In this document: positions 50,681-63,403 of the stretch, piece after piece
Layout: each line of letters opens with the position of its first letter
How positions within the stretch are numbered: the first letter of the stretch is position 1
NCBI GenBank assembly: GCA_025201365.1
Contig: JAIXMF010000018.1
Coordinates: 372,001 to 436,000 of the forward strand
Direction of reading: 5' to 3'
Origin: Syncephalis plumigaleata
Lineage: Eukaryota > Zoopagomycota > Zoopagomycetes > Zoopagales > Piptocephalidaceae
DNA length: 64,000 bases
The notes under the pieces: model-generated
What the model was told of the DNA's origin: nothing
Seen by the model: the letters and a program-made list of their open reading frames with translations, nothing else
Databases searched by the model: none
Made by a program: the position numbers and the translations under genes

Positions 50681-50815
50681 CATTATTAAATACTAGTTAT
50701 CTTTTTATTCACTATAACTATGTTTTTTTCTTTCTTTCTTTTTGTTCAATCATGTATACAATAACGTAAAATGGAATATAATGTTTATACCAGTCATACT
50801 GCCTATTAAGAGTGG

Positions 50816-52794
50816 GATGCTGCTAATACTACCGGATGACAATCGAGCGTGGATAGATTGATCAAGACAATGAGGCCTGTCTCTGCGAATGGTGGTAGTA
50901 ATACGACACGAACACGCTGACCTTGTTCACCCTTCACTAAGCGTGTTGCATACTCGGGCTGATTTCCTACAAAGTAGATGTCAGGGCACTCGTCGATAAT
51001 AAATGGATCCTTATCCTTGAATGGATAACACCCTAGTATAAGAGGTAAGAACTTACATTAGTATGACATTGCTCATTTAGATCAATCAATCAATTGATCA
51101 ATCAATTAATTAATATTTACAAAGTGTATCTGGTGTGGTTGGTGCCATATGCTCCATGATAGAGAGTCGACCGCTAGATCCAGTAATGACACGTCTTGCA
51201 CGTATTTACTCGCATCGGTGAGCGGTTGTCCAGCATTACCCAATACTCTAAGCATTGATTAGGTATATACGATTGTAATGCGTGTAAACTTACAAATGGT
51301 CCTGTACCCTACACCAATGAGGATTGGTGACACAATTCAACGTGGAATATTGCGATGCTTGCGGAATAGAGCAGGATAGATTGGTTGTTGTGGTAGTGCT
51401 AATGTACCTGGATCCGACATGCCTGGCATAATGTCGACATCAATACTGGCACACACTTGTTCGAGGAATCTATCCGCCTGTTGTAATGTAGTATCCGTGC
51501 TATTATCGTCATCTACTTGCATTGAATTCTGTCGATGTGCACGTCTCTACACGATGATCATCAATAGTTAGCATATATATATATATATATATCATATTAC
51601 TAGCATACCGTTTGCCAGTCATCTTGTTCAACGGTAAGCGGTGTAACTGTATTGCCAGCTATGATGACACGAGTAATATGGCACTGTCAATTTGATCCTG
51701 TAATGCACGATGTTAATTGTGTTTGCAATACTGGTCAAATAAATGCTTACATGATAGGAACCAAGTTCACCACGGAGATATTGCGCTAACAACTGTGTCT
51801 GTAGTACATTCTCCTTATCCGCTCCAATCCATAAACCACTAACTAATGCCAGATATTTAGGGGATTCATTATTATTAGATGATGACGATTCCGTATTCGT
51901 CGTCACATTGGTGCATGGCGGTAAGCCTGCAAAACACACGTCGGCCACTTCGAATTCGCCCAATGCATTCTCCCGTCCTAGTGCTGCTATGATAACACCT
52001 AATGGATATAGATATATGCATATGTGTGCATGTTGATATACTAATAGATTGATATGCTGACTAGTGATACTTACCACTGATAGGTCGATGCTTCTTGAGA
52101 TAATTACCGCAAAGTATAATACGACCAGAATCATCCTCTAGCAATGCAACATCGTCTTCTCCGTAGTAATGATCACGCATTGGAGGGACCAGCACTTTAT
52201 GCTAATTGAAAGCATACAATTAATCTACGAATAGCTCATACTTAAATGGTGTTGTTGCTTACCTCAGAGCAATATCCTCAGTACATTCGGTTTAATTTCA
52301 TGTCCACATAAGTTGTACCCACGATATAGCATAGTTCTCCCGGTTTTACATCCAATATACGTTCCACTAGATGAGGTGAACCTGGCAATACAATACACGG
52401 CGTTAATTGCCAATAAACACAAATGCATAGCCAATACTTGATAATATGCTAGTCGTGTACCTTTTAGTGATGACCAACGTTGACGAGCCTGTTCAATAAC
52501 GTGTGGTTTCAAACGAACCAAACGTTCAAAGTAAATATTGGCATATTGCTGTTTATACGAGCGTTCCTTCAGTAAAAGCTCCTCGCGTTCTCACTGCACG
52601 GATCGTAGTCAGCACTTGCTCGTTGTAGTCCTGACGTAGTGGTCGTCGTGTCTGCATCTGCATCAACACTTGCTAATAAATGGTCTATCGGTCTATGATA
52701 TAACTAGTAAATACTAGGCAAGTGACCGAATATGATCAGCTACTTACATGTCGTTGTGCATAGCTTATAAGGAATCGTTGGGCTCAATAGTCAT
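50816..52794 (-). CDS. POL31: DNA polymerase delta small subunit Pol31 (POLD2), several frame breaks
   Basis: Structural B-subunit (calcineurin-like but inactive phosphoesterase with an OB fold) of Pol delta. The start at 52794 gives MTIEPNDS. Landmarks: QQYANIYFERLVRLKPHVIE, HLVERILDVKPGELCYIVGT, VIIAALGRENALGEFEVADV, FAGLPPC, LALVSGLWIGADKENVLQTQ, LLAQYLRGELG, and in the C-terminal half DSILPGEMDP-like DIMPGMSDPGTLALPQQPIY. Then SQYSTLNCVTNPHW, YVQDVSLLDLAVD, CPDIYFVGNQPEYATRLVKG. At least five one-base breaks are inferred (about 52768, 52585, 52291, 52277 and 51363), all apparently missing bases. Essential in yeast, so sequence error is more likely than loss. Divergent from TFB3. Confidence 0.85.
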
Positions 52795-53009
52795 TACAGA
52801 AAGGAAAGCAAGAAGGGAAAAAACCAATGAAAATAACGCGTATTTCTTTTTTTTAAGGCACGTTCTTTTCACTGAGTCATCATCATTTGTTAACATTAAT
52901 AAATAGTCGTGAGTCTGCCATCCTTTTAGTTTTATGCAATTTCACAGGTGTACTTGCCTTGTTCTACCTTTTTTTATATATAACTGATCTCTACTACTAG
53001 GAAGACAAA
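52795..53009. promoter_or_regulatory. Divergent promoter region POL31 / TFB3
   Basis: 215 bases between the start codons. A CTACTACTAG directly before the TFB3 ATG could be an acceptor for a 5' UTR intron. No specific site recognised. Confidence 0.35.
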
Positions 53010-54437
53010 ATGTTTGCTAGACGACGTGCTGAATTGACGCCTGCCTACCAGGAAAGAACGACAAGTGTCCTATTTGTCGTAGTGAACGGTACATGAACAC
53101 GACTATGCGTCTACTGGTAGGGCCGTGCTTCCACACGATGTAAGCAATAACTACGACTATGGCTATGATATCGCTAGTTGTTGGTTAACGAAAAGACATA
53201 AACTTCCCTCTTGTCAATAGGTGCGATTCGTGTATAGACCGTTTGTTCGCACAAGGACCGGCACCTTGTCCTGTATGCCATCAGATTCTGCGTAAAATGG
53301 CATTTGCTGAACCAACGTTTGAAGATCTCGGTGTCGAGAAGGAAGTTCGTATTCGTAAACGATTAGCGGAAACGTAAGCTATCCATGTTTACATGTATAA
53401 TACAACAATGTTACTCCATCTTGGATGTAATCAATATTTAGATTTAATAAGCGACCAGAAGATTTTGCCACAGTACGAGAGTACAATGATTACTGGAAGA
53501 TGTAGAGGAACTTAGTGAGTATGATATATATACTACGGTCATTGCTGGCTATTTACCAAAGATATGTGACATTTAGCATTCAACATGATTAACGAGGTGG
53601 ACATTGAAGCAACTGAAGCACGTATTAAGGATTCCAAGCAGCAAATCAGGATGTTATCCTAGCTAATCATGCAAAACTGGTACGTGTACCATGACTGTTA
53701 TCTGTCAATGTATGCCTATAACGTGTTGAATAGAAACGAGAGGAGAAACAATTTGATCAACAAATGGAGGAGGAATTACAGGCACGATTACGCGAGAGAC
53801 AAGAGTTACAACAGGAGATCACCGAGGCAAAACGTATTAAGAAAAAGCAGATGGAGGAGACTCTAGAAGCATTGGTAATAATAATGATAGATATACTAGA
53901 TGGTTATTGATGTATCTATGCAATTAGGCTACATCAGAGGAACCAGCGGCAGAAGTGTTGGCTAAACGTACGGCACTCTCGCTAAAACGACCATCAATGC
54001 GACAAAAGGCCGAGATTACGCCACGACTAGGCGTGCAAACATCCGTTCATCACCATTGACTGATCGTGTGATTACGGCAATGGACGTGGATCGTCAAGTA
54101 TCATTGCAACTAGATGATTCAGAGTTTGATCCACTAGATCATATGTACGCTGTTCCATTCATACCAACAAGCAACTATGTAGATCCGTATCCTTTATTGT
54201 TATAATAATAAGTGCTGTATTGTTAATACTTGACCAATATTGCTAATGATCAATAGATTTACACATGCTCTTGCTAACAATGCTGTGGCAAAGGCGGGAG
54301 GCTGGTCTGCCGATCAAGTACATCAGCGTGCCTTGGAGGAAGCATTCTCAACACTATTCCTACCACCATCATTGGCAAGCACATCATTAACGGAAGATAC
54401 ACTAATATCGGGAAATAATGATGATATGGTTTTATAG
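53010..54437 (+). CDS. TFB3: TFIIH subunit Tfb3 / MAT1, several frame breaks
   Basis: RING protein that tethers the CDK7-cyclin H kinase to TFIIH. The start at 53010 gives MFARRRAELTPAYQ. The RING follows: DKCPICRSERYMNTTMRLLV, GPCFHTM, CDSCIDRLFAQGPAPCPVCH (C3HC4). Then KMAFAEPTFEDLGVEKEVRI, FNKRPEDFATVREYNDYLE, a helical bundle and coiled coil (KREEKQFDQQMEEELQARLR), and the C-terminal kinase-binding part KAGGWSADQVHQRALEEAFS. About seven exons. Breaks near 53050, 53493 and 53635 each need one additional base (for example YND-YLEDVEE, TT read as T). Same pattern as POL31 next door. Confidence 0.88.
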
Positions 54438-54822
54438 CTTGATTACGCATCTACACTTGTTCAATGCAGTATAATAGTAAATTTGTCTTCCATACAATAA
54501 TACTACGAACAATGGAAATGATATTGAATGTGAAACATAAAACTCCACCATTGCTATAATTGTATGTGTATTGCTTTATTTGTATACGATGGAATAGAAC
54601 TATACTGGAGCAATATAGCAATCAATTTACGGATATATCCTACTGAGTTTAGTTGTAACATCCAATTTACATTATAAATACAGCTTCAATTGAACCATCT
54701 CCGTAGCAATATACAAATCATCTACTTTCTCTCTTCTAGATAAATCTTTCATTCATTCATTCATTAACGAAATCTCGCTTCTCTTCGCTTCTCACTCTAA
54801 ACGACAACCTAACCATTACACA
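54438..54822. other. Spacer between TFB3 and the secreted-protein gene
   Basis: AT-rich; includes TTCATTCATTCATTCATTAA at about 54748-54767. No gene. Confidence 0.35.
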
Positions 54823-55760
54823 ATGCTTCCTGGATCGAAGTTTATAGCGTCTATTGCTATCGTTGCCACCTGACACTAATGTCACTCGATCAAACGGTAT
54901 CAGGTAATGTTAGCGTACAAGTGTGCAGCACATCTAATGATGCCTATCATTTTGCTAACAATATTCAATTTAGCCTTAAGTTAGAAACTCTGGCAACAGT
55001 GCCCAATCCACTCGACACCACCAAGTTATCAATACAGAATGAATACCAAGAACAAGGTGCAAGTGTTCTCAAGGGTACCTATAGACAGGCAGACAAATCC
55101 AGACCCATTAATGTTTTACTGATGTGCGGCAACGGACAAACAACCTGGCCACCATTGCTTATTTACAGGGTAAGCGAGTACCGACTATTTTATAGTCTGT
55201 TCTGTTCTCCCACTAATCATTCTATCTTTCCCTTCTAGTCTCTATATAGCAATAAACCAACAGCTTACCAGTTGGTCTTAAAGCGCACTTTTCGCCGTTA
55301 CTCTGGTCGAAGATACAAGTCAACCAGGATTGCTACATGATTTCCAGAATGTAATGGTGATATATTCTCCGCATCAACTTTGAAGGCATTACGTCCAAAT
55401 GATATCACTAACATTAAGCGTCAGTTTAGTAATGGTAAGGATACATGAGAATAGATAGTGCGATATACGGCTAACTAATCCATTCGTCATGATAGTTGTA
55501 CGCGAGATGATGTCACACACTGGTTTCTTCATCAATCATTGGCTGGCGTATGTTATAACGCGCAGAATGTCGTATTCACCGATATAAGACAAGCGTTAAG
55601 CAAGGACACACTACCGAAGAATCCCGTCGCTATTGATGCTATCAATATGACTTTCTTTACCATATTATCGACACTTTACAAGTCACCCTTCCTGCCTAGT
55701 GATCCAAAAGCGGTGATTAATGCTGAAAACGAAAACAAGGGCTTGGAAATAAAGCCATAA
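54823..55760 (+). CDS. Unrecognised secreted or membrane-anchored protein
   Basis: The ATG at 54823 begins a signal-peptide-like stretch MLPGSKFIASIAIVAT. With one extra C at about 54870, it continues as LTLMSLDQTVSGNVSVQVC in the long open frame. Exon 1 then runs to LLIYR before a GTAAGC donor at 55168. Later pieces (about 55240-55435 and 55500-55760) read LFAVTLVEDTSQPGLLHDFQ in one frame and WFLHQSLAGVCYNAQNVVF ... LPKNPVAIDAINMTFFTILS in another, so more breaks are likely. No domain recognised; no function given. Secretion is inferred only from the N terminus. Confidence 0.5.
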
Positions 55761-56162
55761 TCAAAAAGAAATCATTAACATAGATAGCTTCGATTTGTTT
55801 ACACTTTTACGAGATCTCTATAAGTACAAAGAGTATCTTTCTTTACCAGAAATAAAGCGTATTCTGATTACAGCAATTATTATTAGCATTATCGTTGTGT
55901 TTTATAACGATGATGATGTATAATGTGTCATTATCTATCTAATAAGATTGCCAGTCTACTTTGTTATTGTAAATGCTAATGATATATATATATATATATA
56001 TGAATCACAATGATAGAACGTGAATTAGATACTCTTTACTGTTTTGGTCAAAGAGGAATAACTAAGGAGATACGTATGAGGTATGACAATAAATAAAATA
56101 AATAAATGACTTTAGTGGTCATTATTCTTTCTTTTTCCCTTACTAATTCCACAGTTTATGCA
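55761..56162. other. NXT1 upstream region
   Basis: Contains (TA)n at 55982-56001 and an ACAG acceptor at 56148-56154 shortly before the NXT1 ATG, suggesting a 5' UTR intron. No gene. Confidence 0.35.
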
Positions 56163-57005
56163 ATGACTACGGTAAGCTATTAACTACTCGTATACTAGTA
56201 TACTATCGATAGTTACTTATACGTGTATGTATTTGTTTGTTTGTTTACTTTAGCAATCCCATACAGCAGATATTGCTGCTATATTAACTGAAGCTGATGC
56301 AGCTATTACACGATTTATTGAGTCATTCTACAAAGCATATGATCAAGATCGTCAAGTAAGTCTTTTATTCCTATTTGTTTATCTAAATAGAACTAATCAC
56401 AGTTGTGATTTGCCTCATAATGTTGCTGTAGCGTCTAGCTGGATATTATCGAGATCATTCGTACTAATTTGGAATGGTAAATAGTATGATAACAATATAC
56501 GCTCTATTGCGATACTTATGAATAGTGGTACAATTTAATAGGCAATGCACTAAGAGGTACAGCTGAACTCGGTGAGTTCTATGCACGTATGCCACCTACC
56601 ATACATGAGGTACAAGCACTCGATTGTCATCCAATGCCTGGTATGTGATTTATCAATGATTATAGACTATTAGTCTGAATGAATAGAGAAATAATAACAA
56701 ATATTTGTTTGTTGTTTGTTTGCTTGCTTGTTCTGTTTGTGTGTAGCACCTGCCATGTTTGATGGTCCAGGTGCTCCACCTACTGCACTACAACTTCTAG
56801 TTCTAGTATCGGGACAAGTACGTCATGGTGACGCAGCAATGGAATCGGGTAAAGCAACGACGAGTACAGCACGACGCGCTCAAAGCAATCGTCTTGGTGT
56901 GGGCGGTGCCGATAATCGTGTGTTCTCACATCAGTTTATTCTACGTCAAGATACAAGTTCACCCGATGGGTATCATATTTTAGCGAATTTGTTCGCTTTG
57001 TGTAA
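56163..57005 (+). CDS. NXT1: NTF2-related mRNA export factor p15
   Basis: NTF2-fold partner of the Mex67/NXF1 export receptor. Exon 1 is only MTT (56163-56171). Then come QSHTADIAAILTEADAAITR, FIESFYKAYDQDR, RLAGYYRDHS ... LIWNG, NALRGTAELGEFYARMPPT, VQALDCHPMP, LQLLVLVSGQV, and NRVFSHQFILRQDTSSPDGY. The family ends in FRF plus a few residues. Here HILANLF is followed by RFV and a stop at 57005 if one C is added to TTCGC near 56994; literally the frame runs on for about 25 meaningless codons to 57075. There is a Gly/Ala/Ser-rich insertion (KATTSTARRAQSNRLGVGG) in the beta hairpin. This is an animal-type p15, distinct from the ascomycete Mtr2. Confidence 0.82.
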
Positions 57006-57254
57006 TCTCTCACTCATTTATACTGATATAACAAGGATGACGCGTCATAAACATGGAATAATAAAATGGATTTGATGGACAAGGGATTGCAATAACTGCT
57101 ATAACTGCAACAACAACAACAACAGTAACAAGTACTACCACTACATTATTATTATTATTTATATCACTTTCTAGTCACAAATAATACGCGTATATTAAAC
57201 GGCACCAAATTCATCCCATTCATCTATTATCATTATGGTTGTTGTTAATGAGTA
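57006..57254. other. Convergent spacer NXT1 / CHS7
   Basis: CAA and ATT triplet repeats at about 57101-57115 and 57147-57158. No gene. Confidence 0.3.
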
Positions 57255-58490
57255 TTAGTAATAAATACTAGATATATGTATTTTATCTATTATCATCTTA
57301 CCTTCTGTGATACTGTCCCAGTAGCGATATAAAAAGACAACGGCAGTAGCGGTAAGAACGGTACCTATGAAACTACCGTCTATTCTGTTATTGGTACCAA
57401 CACAAATAGGATTGCTAGCCACGATGATAAAGACTTGAGCAACAGCAATGGCCACAACTGCTAAAAGTAGAGTAACTAAAATAGAAAGAGAGGAGAGAAA
57501 ATGATTAGCGAATGACATGAATATATTGCATCTCGTTAAGCAAACAACTTACTTAGTGGACGGCGTGTTCCCAATAGTTTTACACCATGATTGTTTGTAA
57601 TAATAGATAGCCGACAATACATGCGGCAGGTACGATAAAGTAGAGAATCCAGACTGCCATGGATTCAGGATCTGATGCATTAGGTGGTGGTGCCAATGAT
57701 GTGAAATTAAGACCGGCATCCGCACTGAAGATAGCAGTAATAATTGCTACAATACTGCCACTACCAAATACCGACTATGATGTACATTGATGTGATTAGC
57801 TAATGAAACTAAACATAATGTATATCATTTATACTAATCAATACTTACCAGTGTTGAGAATAGCGTACCATCCTCTACCAATTGGAAACCTAATTGATGA
57901 TTGTGAATATTATAGTCATCATCAGTATTAGTATACTTACCAACTGCACCATTAACGAGCAATGTCCAGAATGTAGCTACGGTAAATCCAGCTTGAATTG
58001 CTGTAACCACCTAGTAATTATCATATATATATATATATTGATTAGTAGTAGGTACAGTATGTTTTGTAATTACTAACAAAACAGGATCAATTTCATTACT
58101 TACCTTGCCTCCTTTCCCATTACCTGCTACACCCGTGGCAAGGATAATCTGCATTACTGAGGCTAGAAAGAGAAAAGCAAACATAATGTACATTTCCTTA
58201 CGACCTATTGTACAGCATGAGTATATCAATGGTTTCACGATGATAATCACATTTGATCACCACTACTTACCGACAGCGGCGTATTTACGATAGGAACGGA
58301 ACATTAAGTAAACTGCTAGTAGAGCAAGTATTATGGATGCAATAAGGTTGCCCAGATCCGCTCTATTTATGAAGGACACATCCGGTTGATAGTCTTGCAC
58401 GGCACATTTCTGTGTTACACCGCTAAATAGCAGACATATAGGATAGCTGGCCGTGTCACAAAAGCCAAATCTGCCGAATTCCACCTTCAT
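57255..58490 (-). CDS. CHS7: Chitin synthase export chaperone, Chs7 family
   Basis: Seven-TM ER protein that releases chitin synthase III to the cell surface. The start at 58490 gives MKVEFGRFGFCDTASYPICL, then LFSGVTQKCAVQDYQPDVSF, LAVYLMFRSYRKYAAVGRKE, FLFLASVMQIILATGVA, TVATFWTLLVNGAVGFQLVE (a strong family signature), DGTLFSTL, and finally VFLYRYWDSITEG. About seven exons. At about 57584 one base is missing (TIMV then VKLLGTRRPL). The last splice choice is uncertain: GTAAGA after SITEG could be a donor, but reading on gives a short tail ending at 57255. This gene supports the fungal origin of the window. Confidence 0.83.
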
Positions 58491-60497
58491 CCTGTTAATA
58501 ACGATATAGATGGAGAAAGTGAAATCGAAATAGATACGGTCACGCTGAAGGGTCTAAAAAAGTAATAGATGCTGCTTATACGACTGACTCTTCACTAATA
58601 GTACGATAATAAGCTAGATGAATATAAAGAACAAGCAAACAAGAAAGAAACAGAAACATCGTTAGTAATTAATTCTATAATAATAATATAGGATATACAA
58701 CGTCATTGCTCTATATACCAATTGTAACTAACAAATAATGACTATTAATTCTAATAATAGAATATGCCAAGAGTGATATAGATGAGTCTAGACTCCGTCA
58801 TAAAAGAGAGCGGAAGAGAGTGAAAGAAAGAAGAAAATGAAAAATAAAAACGAGCATAGTAGTAGCAATAGAGAGAGAGTATGTGCCTATGTTTCCCCTC
58901 ATATTATCACACTCGCTTTCAACTCAGATATAATTTATTACGACCATACTGCTTATGGATATCCTACCACGCTATGAATAAATAGAAGGAGTAAACACAC
59001 ACACACACACACACACACACGAAAGAACGAACAAAAGAGCGATAATAATGACAAGTGTATATGCATTACTACTACTTACTTTGAAAGTGACAGTCAAATA
59101 AACGAGTTAGACTAACTGTGAATAATTGATACTAAGCGTATATCGTCGTAATAAACGGGCTAGTATGATGTAGATGCGCACGAGTAATCACTAAGCCTGT
59201 AGATGATGCAAGTGATCTGATTGGCAGACAAGTAGATGAAAGAAAAAGGAGCAATAATGACGGAAAGGAGTGTAGTGCTGATGACAATACTAATAGTAAT
59301 AGAGTAGAGTAGAGTAGAGTAGAGGTTGTTGTAATAATAATAATAGCAGTGATAATAATAATAATAGTCGCCAAGGAGAGCAAGTGAAGGCGAGACAGAC
59401 AAACAGAGGAGACAGAGGAGAGTAGAGAATAGGTGTACGAACCTTTATATAGATTGATTGATAGATAGAAGGATAAATGGAAAGGAACGAACGAGTATGG
59501 CTTAGTTGGCTAGACGGGGCTACTAGGATCAAATGGATAATGTGGCAAGTATAGTAGTAATGCCACGCGCATGTATGTACGCATATATACACATACACAG
59601 AGATACACGCTAATACTAAACAAACAAACAAACAAACAAACAAATACGATGTGATAGGAATTAGTAGAGGATAGAGAAGAGGAGAGAGAGGTAAGAAGAG
59701 GAACAAGTATCGTAATACGAGTGAAGACACCCGCACGGTAATATCCAGTAAGAAACTAAGAATATATGGAGGGAAGGAAAAAAAGGGACAAGTGTCGTGC
59801 TTTTTGGTCTACATGTGTGTATCATGCATACATCGACAACACGACACGACAACAATAGAAGCAACAATAGAAGCAACATCATTGTAAACTAAACATGCCT
59901 TTACTCTGATATACACATACATACATACACACATATACATACATATAATACGCACGCACATGTACACGTACATACACGTCTACACCTCCCTTTTTTACCC
60001 TTATTCATCTTGGTCTACTCACCTATTCATTACATATCTTTTTTGTTACTCGTTAATAGAGACATGCTTGCGTTAGTGTGATTAACCACGTGTAGTTTTT
60101 GGCAAGTGTATAGATGAGTATGGTATAGCACGATGGTACTCGTATGATGAAATAGACCTAATAAACTCGTATAATACAGGAATAATTGCCATGATAGAAC
60201 CAGATTAGTGTAACACAAGTGTGTAACGAGTAAGTAAGATGAATGGACACATTTATAAACAGTTAATAATCTACAAGTGTATTTAGAGTATTTCTAACAA
60301 CATTATTTATTTATTATATGGGATTATAGTTGGGTATAAAGTATGTATATGAGTACAGATAGGATAACAACATGTAGCAATAGTAGCAATAGTAGCAATA
60401 GTAGTAGATGTTATCCAGTAAGCAAAATAAACTAACTTGTCATGATGTTATGTCATGCTATTTTGTTAGAAACCACCAGAGAATGACAATCCTGTGG
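58491..60497. other. 2-kb spacer between CHS7 and SGF73
   Basis: Repeat-rich: (CA)n at 58997-59020, TAGAG repeats at 59301-59322, AAAC/CAAA repeats at about 59618-59645, GAGAGAGAGG-type tracts, and ACATACATAC near 59918-59945. Long minus-strand ORFs (for example 59290-59736) are low-complexity Leu/Ser-rich translations of these and not genes. Probably long 5' regulatory DNA of CHS7. Confidence 0.45.
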
Positions 60498-62254
60498 TTA
60501 AGGTGGCCTGTGAGGGCAGGGTGGTGATCCTAGAACATTACCATTATTCATAGTGGTCATATTCTGATTGGATTGATTAGCGGCAGCTAATTGTTCCATA
60601 GTCAGGCTGGTTAGCAGTGCATGATTGGCATTGCTAGATGATGTCGCATGTAGATGAGCATGCGTTAAGTGTGGCGGTAATTGTAATGATGGCGATGATT
60701 GCATTGATGCTGGCATACTAGCAGCTGCTATAGCTGCCATCATATGTGCAGTAGCATTTGTTGTTGTAGCGGGTGTAGTAGTAGCAGTAGCAGTAGCAGT
60801 ATTAGTAGCCGATGTAGGTGATGGCAGTATCATATTCGTATTAAGCATGGATATGGGTAGATCATCATCAATAGGCATAGTAGATGCTTGAGTCAATGCT
60901 GTTGTTTCTGCGATACTAGCATTCATTGCAGCAGTTGCAGCTATCGTATTATCAGCAGCGGTAGTAGTAGTAGTCGCAGCAGTAGTAGTAGGTGAAGCCA
61001 TTGCAGGTGGTAATGCTATAGGCAAAGCAAGTCTCGGTGATAGTGTATTCGCTAATGTTGCATGCGATTGATGGTCATTCATATTGTTGGTAGCTCCTGG
61101 TAGAATGAGATTGGATGCATTGGCATTGACTAGTTCGATTTTAGACGATGATGCGATATTAGTCGTAGTTGCCGTTGGCATATTTAACAGAGATGGCGAT
61201 GGAGGTACTGTAGCAGTAGCAGTGATAGGTGTGGTTACAGCACTTGATGCTGCAGTAGTAGATGCTGCTCTATTCAAATTCGTTGTATCTACAACAAGAG
61301 CTGATGCATTACCATTATTATCTGCTGATATTGCCGTTGATAATGCATGACTACTAGGATTGGTCCATCGTGTTACGTAGCTCGCCAAATCAGACGTTTG
61401 ACCGCAGAGAGCATCGAGTAGTAGCCCTCGCATACGAAAGCACTGCCGTCGGCGCTTCCCGTAAGCACCAGGACGTGGTTTAACCGCCAGTGGCTGTGGT
61501 GGTGCCACTCGTGTGGCTTCAATGATCATGTCCAACTCCTCTTCCGAGTCCATATCTACATCGTAGCCTGCATTATTGGCTAGGGCGGCAGCATTGGCAG
61601 CAGCATTCGCGGTAGCACGTTGACGAGCTGCGGTGGATGGCGGTACAACACCTCCATTCTGTTGAGCTATGTATAGTAATGACAAATGACAAATGACAAT
61701 TAATGATCAACAGTATTCACTTGTACATTTCCATTATGCTCATTTACCTCGAAGTGCTTGGGCTCGTGCCTGATAAGCAGCGTATAACACGTCATACGGC
61801 TGACTACGACCGACTACACCGCGTTTCAACGACATTGAATGTGTTTTACAAGTGAGGGATCGAGAGCATTGTAGATTATTAGGTAGCATCACTCCACATT
61901 GCTTATCCAAATCAATAGGGCCTAATAATGCATCAAGAATGAGTATCAAGATGATACAATATATAGATATATTACACTTACCTTTATTACGATTACTCTT
62001 AGGGGTGCTTTCGGTTTGGCTTTCTTTTTCTTCTTAGCCGGTCTGTTGGTGTTGCTGCTGTCCCTGCGGCATTCTCATCGGGTGCCGGTGTATTCGCTTT
62101 ATCCTCTGCTTTATTGTCATCGTCATTCTCTTCTAGTTGTTTCTTTCGTTTCTTCGTATTTCCTTTTGGCTTGTCAGTATTGTTATCATTCGGTGACTTG
62201 ACACCATTGGCATCTCCATCTTTGTTAGGAGGGGATGTTGATTTGTCTGGATCG

Positions 62255-62289
<35 letters not shown>

Positions 62290-63403
62290 CTTATTAGTAT
62301 TATTGTCGGTCTCCTCTGCGCTTTGTTCTTGTTTAGCTTAGATGGTGTATTAGGTGCACGCGACTTTAACTTCTTTGGTGTTCTCTCTTCCTTTGCCGTA
62401 TCTAATATAAATCATCGATGATGAATAAATAGAGCAATAGTTAATGTAGTAAACATCATTACCATTACCATTATCCGCCGTGTCCTGATCTTCCTTATTG
62501 ACTAGACGTCGCTTACGATTGGCCAGTTTCTTCGGTGTACTTGGTACACTTTCACCGCCATCTCCACCGTTTCCATCCTTTCGATCACGTTCCTGGAGGT
62601 GCCACGTCCCACTTGATTGCGCTCACGTTCACGTTCACGCTCACGCTCACGTTCTCGATATCTAATTCTTTGTTTCTCTTGCAGATTCGTACGTGCTCGT
62701 GCTTCTTCCTCGGCACGTTTACGAGCGAGTGCTTCGAGTTTAGGTCGATCTGGTTCGGTAGCAGGACACGACTCCTCTACAATGTATATACATATGTATA
62801 TATATATTGTTTGTCAATTTCACATCTTTCATTCTCTATACTAGCTAATCAATAACTTACCGTAATGCCGTGTTATACTACTTGTTAGTAGTGCTTTACC
62901 ACAACCATTACATGACATGATAACTCGTCGATCCTCCAATGGAATGTCACCGTGTACTTTCATCTGTATTATTCAGTAGGGTTAAGCAAATAACTATGTA
63001 ATTTCGTAATAGATAATAACTAGTACAACATCAAGGATATCTCGTGCATCGATAGCTGTTGTTACAGCACTTTTACTAGAAAACTTTGTCGACATATTTA
63101 CTATACAAACAAGTTAGTAAATATTAATAAATCTTCACCTTATAGACACTTACCTGGATCACATCCAGTGACCAAATCTCGCCATGAATGAATACCTCGC
63201 CATGCTGATCGATCATTGGCCATTTCTGCACCTAGTACTGTTGTAGCAGCAATTGGCGGTTTATTCCGATTGGTATCTGTCGCATGACTGCTATCGTGAT
63301 CCTTCTTAACCTTTCGATTGTTTGTACCGGTTGTGCCGTTCATAGTATTTGTACTATTGCTCTTGGTAGTACCATGTCCATGAGAAGTGTTATTGCTTGA
63401 CAT
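60498..63403 (-). CDS. SGF73: SAGA deubiquitinase-module scaffold Sgf73 / ataxin-7
   Basis: Anchors the Ubp8-Sgf11-Sus1 module to SAGA. The start at 63403 gives [20 protein letters not shown], and exon 1 includes [14 protein letters not shown]2H2-like finger follows ([20 protein letters not shown] ... ESCP), then a coiled [12 protein letters not shown] run, long Lys/Asn-rich linkers, and the SCA7 block [54 protein letters not shown]. The C-terminal exon (60498-61685) carries [31 protein letters not shown] and a huge Ala/Thr/Ser-rich disordered tail. The linker has at least one one-base break (about 62594) and probably another in the (TTG)n region at 62245-62290. SUS1 is also in this window, 46 kb away. 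Confidence 0.85.
62244..62289. repeat. (GTT)n microsatellite in the SGF73 linker
   Basis: About 15 GTT units on the plus strand. On the coding (minus) strand this encodes poly-Asn or poly-Thr depending on frame, which makes it a likely site of frame slippage in the assembly. Confidence 0.75.

Noticed and set aside
44671-57590. Programmed ribosomal frameshifting as explanation of the frame breaks
   Set aside because: Break contexts share no slippery motif or downstream structure and occur several times per gene; missing bases in short homopolymers fit sequence error better.
59132-59882. Several long hydrophobic Leu/Ser-rich minus-strand ORFs
   Set aside because: They overlap each other in all frames and derive from TAGAG, AAAC and GAGA simple repeats; no conserved motif.
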